Origin: Sphingomonas sp. 8AM
GTDB lineage: Bacteria; Pseudomonadota; Alphaproteobacteria; Sphingomonadales; Sphingomonadaceae
Direction of reading: 5' to 3'
DNA: 64,000 bases
Assembly (NCBI RefSeq): GCF_902506455.1
Contig: NZ_LR733844.1
Coordinates: 125,133-189,132 of the forward strand
Shown: in pieces, positions 61,441 through 64,000 of the stretch
Layout: every line of letters begins with the position of its first letter
Position numbering within the stretch: position 1 is the first letter of the stretch
The notes under the pieces: generated by a model
The model's input: the letters and a program-made list of their open reading frames with translations, nothing else
Told to the model about the DNA's origin: nothing
Database searches by the model: none
Translations under genes and position numbers: made by a program

Positions 61441-62025
61441 ATGACCGACGACGACGTGCTCGCCGAATTCCGCGCTGCCGATGCGCTGCTGGAAGGGCAT
61501 TTCATCCTTTCCTCGGGGTTGCGCAGCCCGCGCTACCTCCAGTGCGCCCGCGTGCTGATGAACCCGCGCCGCGCCGCGCGGCTCGCGGAGGCACTGGCGA
61601 CGCGGATTCCCGCCGAACTGCGCGCGAAGATCAGCGCGGTGGTCGCCCCGGCGATGGGCGGGGTGATCGCCGGCCAGGAGATGGCGCGCGCGCTCGACGT
61701 TGACGCAATGTTCGTCGAGCGCCCGACCGGCACCTTCGAGCTGCGCCGCGGCTTCCGGCTGGAGCCCGGGCAGGAGGTGCTGATGATGGAAGACGTCGTC
61801 ACCACCGGCCTGTCGAGCCGCGAGGCGATCAAGGCGATCGAGGCCGCCGGCGGCCGCGTGATCGCGGGCGCGGCGCTGGTCGACCGCTCGAACGGCACGG
61901 CAGATATCGGCGTGCCGTTCTTCCCGCTGATCCGGCTGGAGGTGCCGACCTACCAGCCCGACGACCTCCCCTCTGAACTCGAAGCGATCCCCGCGATCAA
62001 ACCGGGCAGCCGGGCGGCGGCGTGA
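61441..62025 (+). CDS. pyrE: Orotate phosphoribosyltransferase
   Basis: Converts orotate and PRPP to OMP. The 194-residue protein has the PRPP motif [15 protein letters not shown] (about 117-131). The ATG at 61441 follows AGGAGA. Its stop overlaps pdxJ in GTGA, starting a pyrE-pdxJ-acpS-lepB run. Confidence 0.95.
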   Translation: MTDDDVLAEFRAADALLEGHFILSSGLRSPRYLQCARVLMNPRRAARLAEALATRIPAELRAKISAVVAPAMGGVIAGQEMARALDVDAMFVERPTGTFELRRGFRLEPGQEVLMMEDVVTTGLSSREAIKAIEAAGGRVIAGAALVDRSNGTADIGVPFFPLIRLEVPTYQPDDLPSELEAIPAIKPGSRAAA

Positions 62026-62756
62026 CGATGGGCGGTTCCCTTCGCCTCGGGGTCAATATCGACCATGTCGCGACGGTACGAAATGCGCGCGGCGGCGGGT
62101 TGCCCGATCCAGTGCGCGCCGCGCTGCTCGCCGCGCAGGCCGGGGCCGACGGGATCACCGCGCATCTGCGCGAGGATCGCCGTCACATCACCGACGCAGA
62201 CATCGCGCGGCTCTCCGCCGAATTGTCGATCCCGCTCAACCTTGAGATGGCGGCGACCGACGAGATGCTCGCGATCGCGCTGCGCCACCGTCCGCACGCC
62301 GCCTGTATCGTCCCCGAAAAGCGCGAGGAACGCACCACCGAGGGCGGGATCGACGCTGCCGGGCAGCACGACCGGCTCGCACCGATGGTCCGCGCGCTCG
62401 GTGCGGCAAACATCCGCGTCTCGCTGTTCATCGAGCCCGATCCGCGCCAGATCGCGGCGGCGGTTGCGCTCGGCGCGCCGGTCGTCGAACTGCACACCGG
62501 CAGCTATGCCGAGCTTGACGGGGAGGCGCGCACCGCCGAGCTGCGCCGGCTCGCCGATGCCGCGGCGCTGGCGGCGAAGAACGGGATCGAGGTCCACGCC
62601 GGGCATGGGCTGACCTTCGACAACGTCACGCCTGTCGCCGCGATTCCGCAGGTTCGTGAGCTCAACATCGGCCATTTTCTGATCGGCGAGGCGATCTTTA
62701 CCGGGCTGGAAGACAGCGTCCGGCGGATGAAGGCGTTGATGGAAGCGGCCCGATGA
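62022..62756 (+). CDS. pdxJ: Pyridoxine 5'-phosphate synthase
   Basis: Condenses 3-amino-2-oxopropyl phosphate with deoxyxylulose 5-phosphate. The 244-residue TIM barrel begins near [17 protein letters not shown] (about 9-25) and has [12 protein letters not shown] and GHGLTFDNV. The GTG at 62022 overlaps pyrE; an ATG at 62028 is possible. Confidence 0.96.
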   Translation: MTMGGSLRLGVNIDHVATVRNARGGGLPDPVRAALLAAQAGADGITAHLREDRRHITDADIARLSAELSIPLNLEMAATDEMLAIALRHRPHAACIVPEKREERTTEGGIDAAGQHDRLAPMVRALGAANIRVSLFIEPDPRQIAAAVALGAPVVELHTGSYAELDGEARTAELRRLADAAALAAKNGIEVHAGHGLTFDNVTPVAAIPQVRELNIGHFLIGEAIFTGLEDSVRRMKALMEAAR

Positions 62757-62766
62757 GGATGACCAC

Positions 62767-63186
62767 GTGATCATCGGGCTCGGCTCCGACCTGTGCAATA
62801 TCGAGCGGATCGCGCATTCGCTCGAGCGCTTCGGCGGACGGTTCGAGGCGCGCGTCTTCACCGATGTCGAGCGCGCCAGGGCCGATCGCCGCCCGTTCAC
62901 CAAGGCCGGGACGCTCGCCAAGCGCTTCGCCGCCAAGGAGGCCTTCTCCAAGGCGGTCGGCACCGGGTTCAAGGCCGGGGTGTTCATGAAGGACATCGGC
63001 GTCGTCAACGCCCCCTCCGGGGCACCGACGCTGGCGCTGACCGGCGGCGCGAAGGCGCGGCTCGATGCGATGATCCCCGCCGGGCACGAAGCGCGCATCC
63101 ACCTGACATTGACCGACGACCATCCCTGGGCGCAGGCATTCGTCATCATCGAGGCCATTGCCGACCGACATGCAGGAGCCGAGTGA
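62767..63186 (+). CDS. acpS: Holo-[acyl-carrier-protein] synthase
   Basis: Transfers phosphopantetheine from CoA to ACP. The 139-residue enzyme has [13 protein letters not shown] (about 3-15) and the conserved [15 protein letters not shown] (about 57-71). It starts with GTG and lies 10 bp after pdxJ. Confidence 0.95.
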   Translation: MIIGLGSDLCNIERIAHSLERFGGRFEARVFTDVERARADRRPFTKAGTLAKRFAAKEAFSKAVGTGFKAGVFMKDIGVVNAPSGAPTLALTGGAKARLDAMIPAGHEARIHLTLTDDHPWAQAFVIIEAIADRHAGAE

Positions 63187-63190
63187 CCGC

Positions 63191-64000
63191 GTGGCAGAGG
63201 ATATCGCATTGACCGGCGACCACACGCCCCCGCCTGCCACGGCCGCGACACCCGCGCCGCGCACCGGCTTCGACTGGTGGGGCGAAATCAAGGGGCTGTT
63301 CTGGCTGCTGCTGGCGGTACTCGGCTTCCACAGCTTCATCGCCAAGCCGTTCTACATCCCGAGCGAGTCGATGCTGCCCGGCCTGCTGGTCGGCGATCGG
63401 CTGGTGGTCTCCAAATTCGCCTATGGTTGGTCGTTCGTCTCGCCGACGATCCCCGATCCGGTCGCGATCTTCCGCGGCACGTTGCTCCACCAGCCGGTCG
63501 ATAGCTGGTCGGTGCAAGTGCCGTTCATCCACGGGCGTATATGGGGCAGCCTGCCCGAGCGCGGCGATGTGGTCATCGTCACTCCGCCGGGCCAGTCGAG
63601 CGACTATATCAAACGCGTCATCGGCCTGCCCGGCGAGACGCTCGCGGTGCGCGGCGGAGTCGTTATCGTCAACGGCAAGCCGGTGACGCGCGGTCCGCTC
63701 CATTACCGCGACCTGCCCGTCGACGCGAACGCGACCTGCGACCCCGCGCAATATCCCGGCGCGCGGCAGGAGCGCGCTGACGGCACTGCGATCTGCCACC
63801 TGCCGATCGTCACCGAGACGCTGCCTAACGGACGCCGCTACGATACGGTCGATCTGGAACCCGACAGCGTCGGCGACAATTATGGCCCGGTGACGATCCC
63901 GGCCAACCACGTCTTCCTGATGGGCGACAATCGCGACCGCTCCGCCGACAGCCGCTTCGCGCTGGGCGGGTTCGAGCGCGGGCTGGGCGGCCCGGTTCCC
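63191..64000 (+). CDS. lepB: Signal peptidase I (3' end outside window)
   Basis: Cleaves Sec and Tat signal peptides. The first 270 codons are present. A membrane segment (about 33-50) precedes the catalytic serine S60 (IPSESM) and lysine K141 (DYIKRVIGLPGE); MGDNRDRSADSR follows. The GTG at 63191 is better placed than the ATG at 63170, which lies inside acpS. The C-terminus is beyond the window. Confidence 0.9.
   Translation, partial: MAEDIALTGDHTPPPATAATPAPRTGFDWWGEIKGLFWLLLAVLGFHSFIAKPFYIPSESMLPGLLVGDRLVVSKFAYGWSFVSPTIPDPVAIFRGTLLHQPVDSWSVQVPFIHGRIWGSLPERGDVVIVTPPGQSSDYIKRVIGLPGETLAVRGGVVIVNGKPVTRGPLHYRDLPVDANATCDPAQYPGARQERADGTAICHLPIVTETLPNGRRYDTVDLEPDSVGDNYGPVTIPANHVFLMGDNRDRSADSRFALGGFERGLGGPVP

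Noticed and set aside
1..64000. CRISPR array, tRNA/rRNA, insertion sequence or prophage
   Set aside because: No regularly spaced repeats, tRNA cloverleaf, transposase or phage gene was seen. The repeats found are dispersed and have no associated cas gene.

Overview
The window is a GC-rich, gene-dense chromosomal segment that reads as a sphingomonad (Alphaproteobacteria, Sphingomonadales, Sphingomonas-like). The case rests on serC-serA-hisZ synteny, divK beside a DUF3572 gene, RlmN beginning with a PIPGH motif, an OprO/OprP-type porin, a TonB-dependent receptor, and an aa3-type cytochrome oxidase cluster (cta). No rRNA, tRNA, CRISPR array, insertion sequence or prophage gene was seen. Most of it is core metabolism with small accessory modules.

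Layout. 1-4132 (minus): serC-serA-hisZ. 4268-6532 (plus): DUF4328 protein, extensin-like protein, LOG-family protein. 6645-9279 (minus): recQ, a DUF442 protein and an unknown gene. 9386-9831 (plus): small lipoprotein and YjdJ-type acetyltransferase. 9933-13238 (minus): M3 peptidase, DUF1328, Dps-like and an unknown gene. 13402: rpmG. 13883: divK. 14280-16849 (plus): DUF3572, HAD, RidA and FemAB-like genes. 16846-24351: a glycan-like locus with two polytopic GT-C-like proteins, a UDP-galactopyranose-mutase-like flavoprotein and a divergent 799-residue secreted protein of unknown family. 24379-27922 (minus): phosphate-type porin with a candidate PHO box, a P-loop ATPase and argG. 28041-32115: EF-hand protein, CFA synthase, thrC, rRNA methyltransferase. 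32318-33944 (minus): metallopeptidase-ccmA-ccmB. 33981-35656 (plus): phhB, a GntA-like haem N-hydroxylase overlapping a DUF1989 gene. 35948-41868: fdhD, FdhF/YdeP oxidoreductase, TonB receptor. 41953-44261 (minus): Opu-type osmolyte ABC transporter. 45196-47813 (minus): dnaN and two paralogous beta-barrels. 47964-50853 (plus): IalB-like, rlmN, TauE/SafE and an 80-residue protein. 51492-52924: cytochrome b561 with a Tat-lipoprotein molybdoenzyme. 53036-61252 (minus): cta cluster with SURF1, interrupted by an acetyltransferase/epoxide hydrolase pair. 61441-64000 (plus): pyrE-pdxJ-acpS-lepB, with lepB cut by the window end.

Non-coding structure is the most striking feature. Several families of palindromic repeat occur. 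Every convergent gene junction with a gap above about 40 bp carries one, while junctions without a repeat are 27 bp or shorter, or overlap. Other regulatory candidates are a terminator inside the rpmG leader, a 12-bp hairpin that traps the hisZ ribosome site, a PHO-box-like site upstream of the porin, leader hairpins before both beta-barrel genes, and an AT-rich 12-bp palindrome before the TonB receptor.

The best candidates for undescribed biology are the overlapping GntA-like/DUF1989 pair (possible guanidino-compound metabolism), the GT-C/flavoprotein/secreted-protein locus, and the leader terminator in front of rpmG. Translation starts were chosen from ribosome sites, overlaps and family starts; uncertain ones are stated in each entry.
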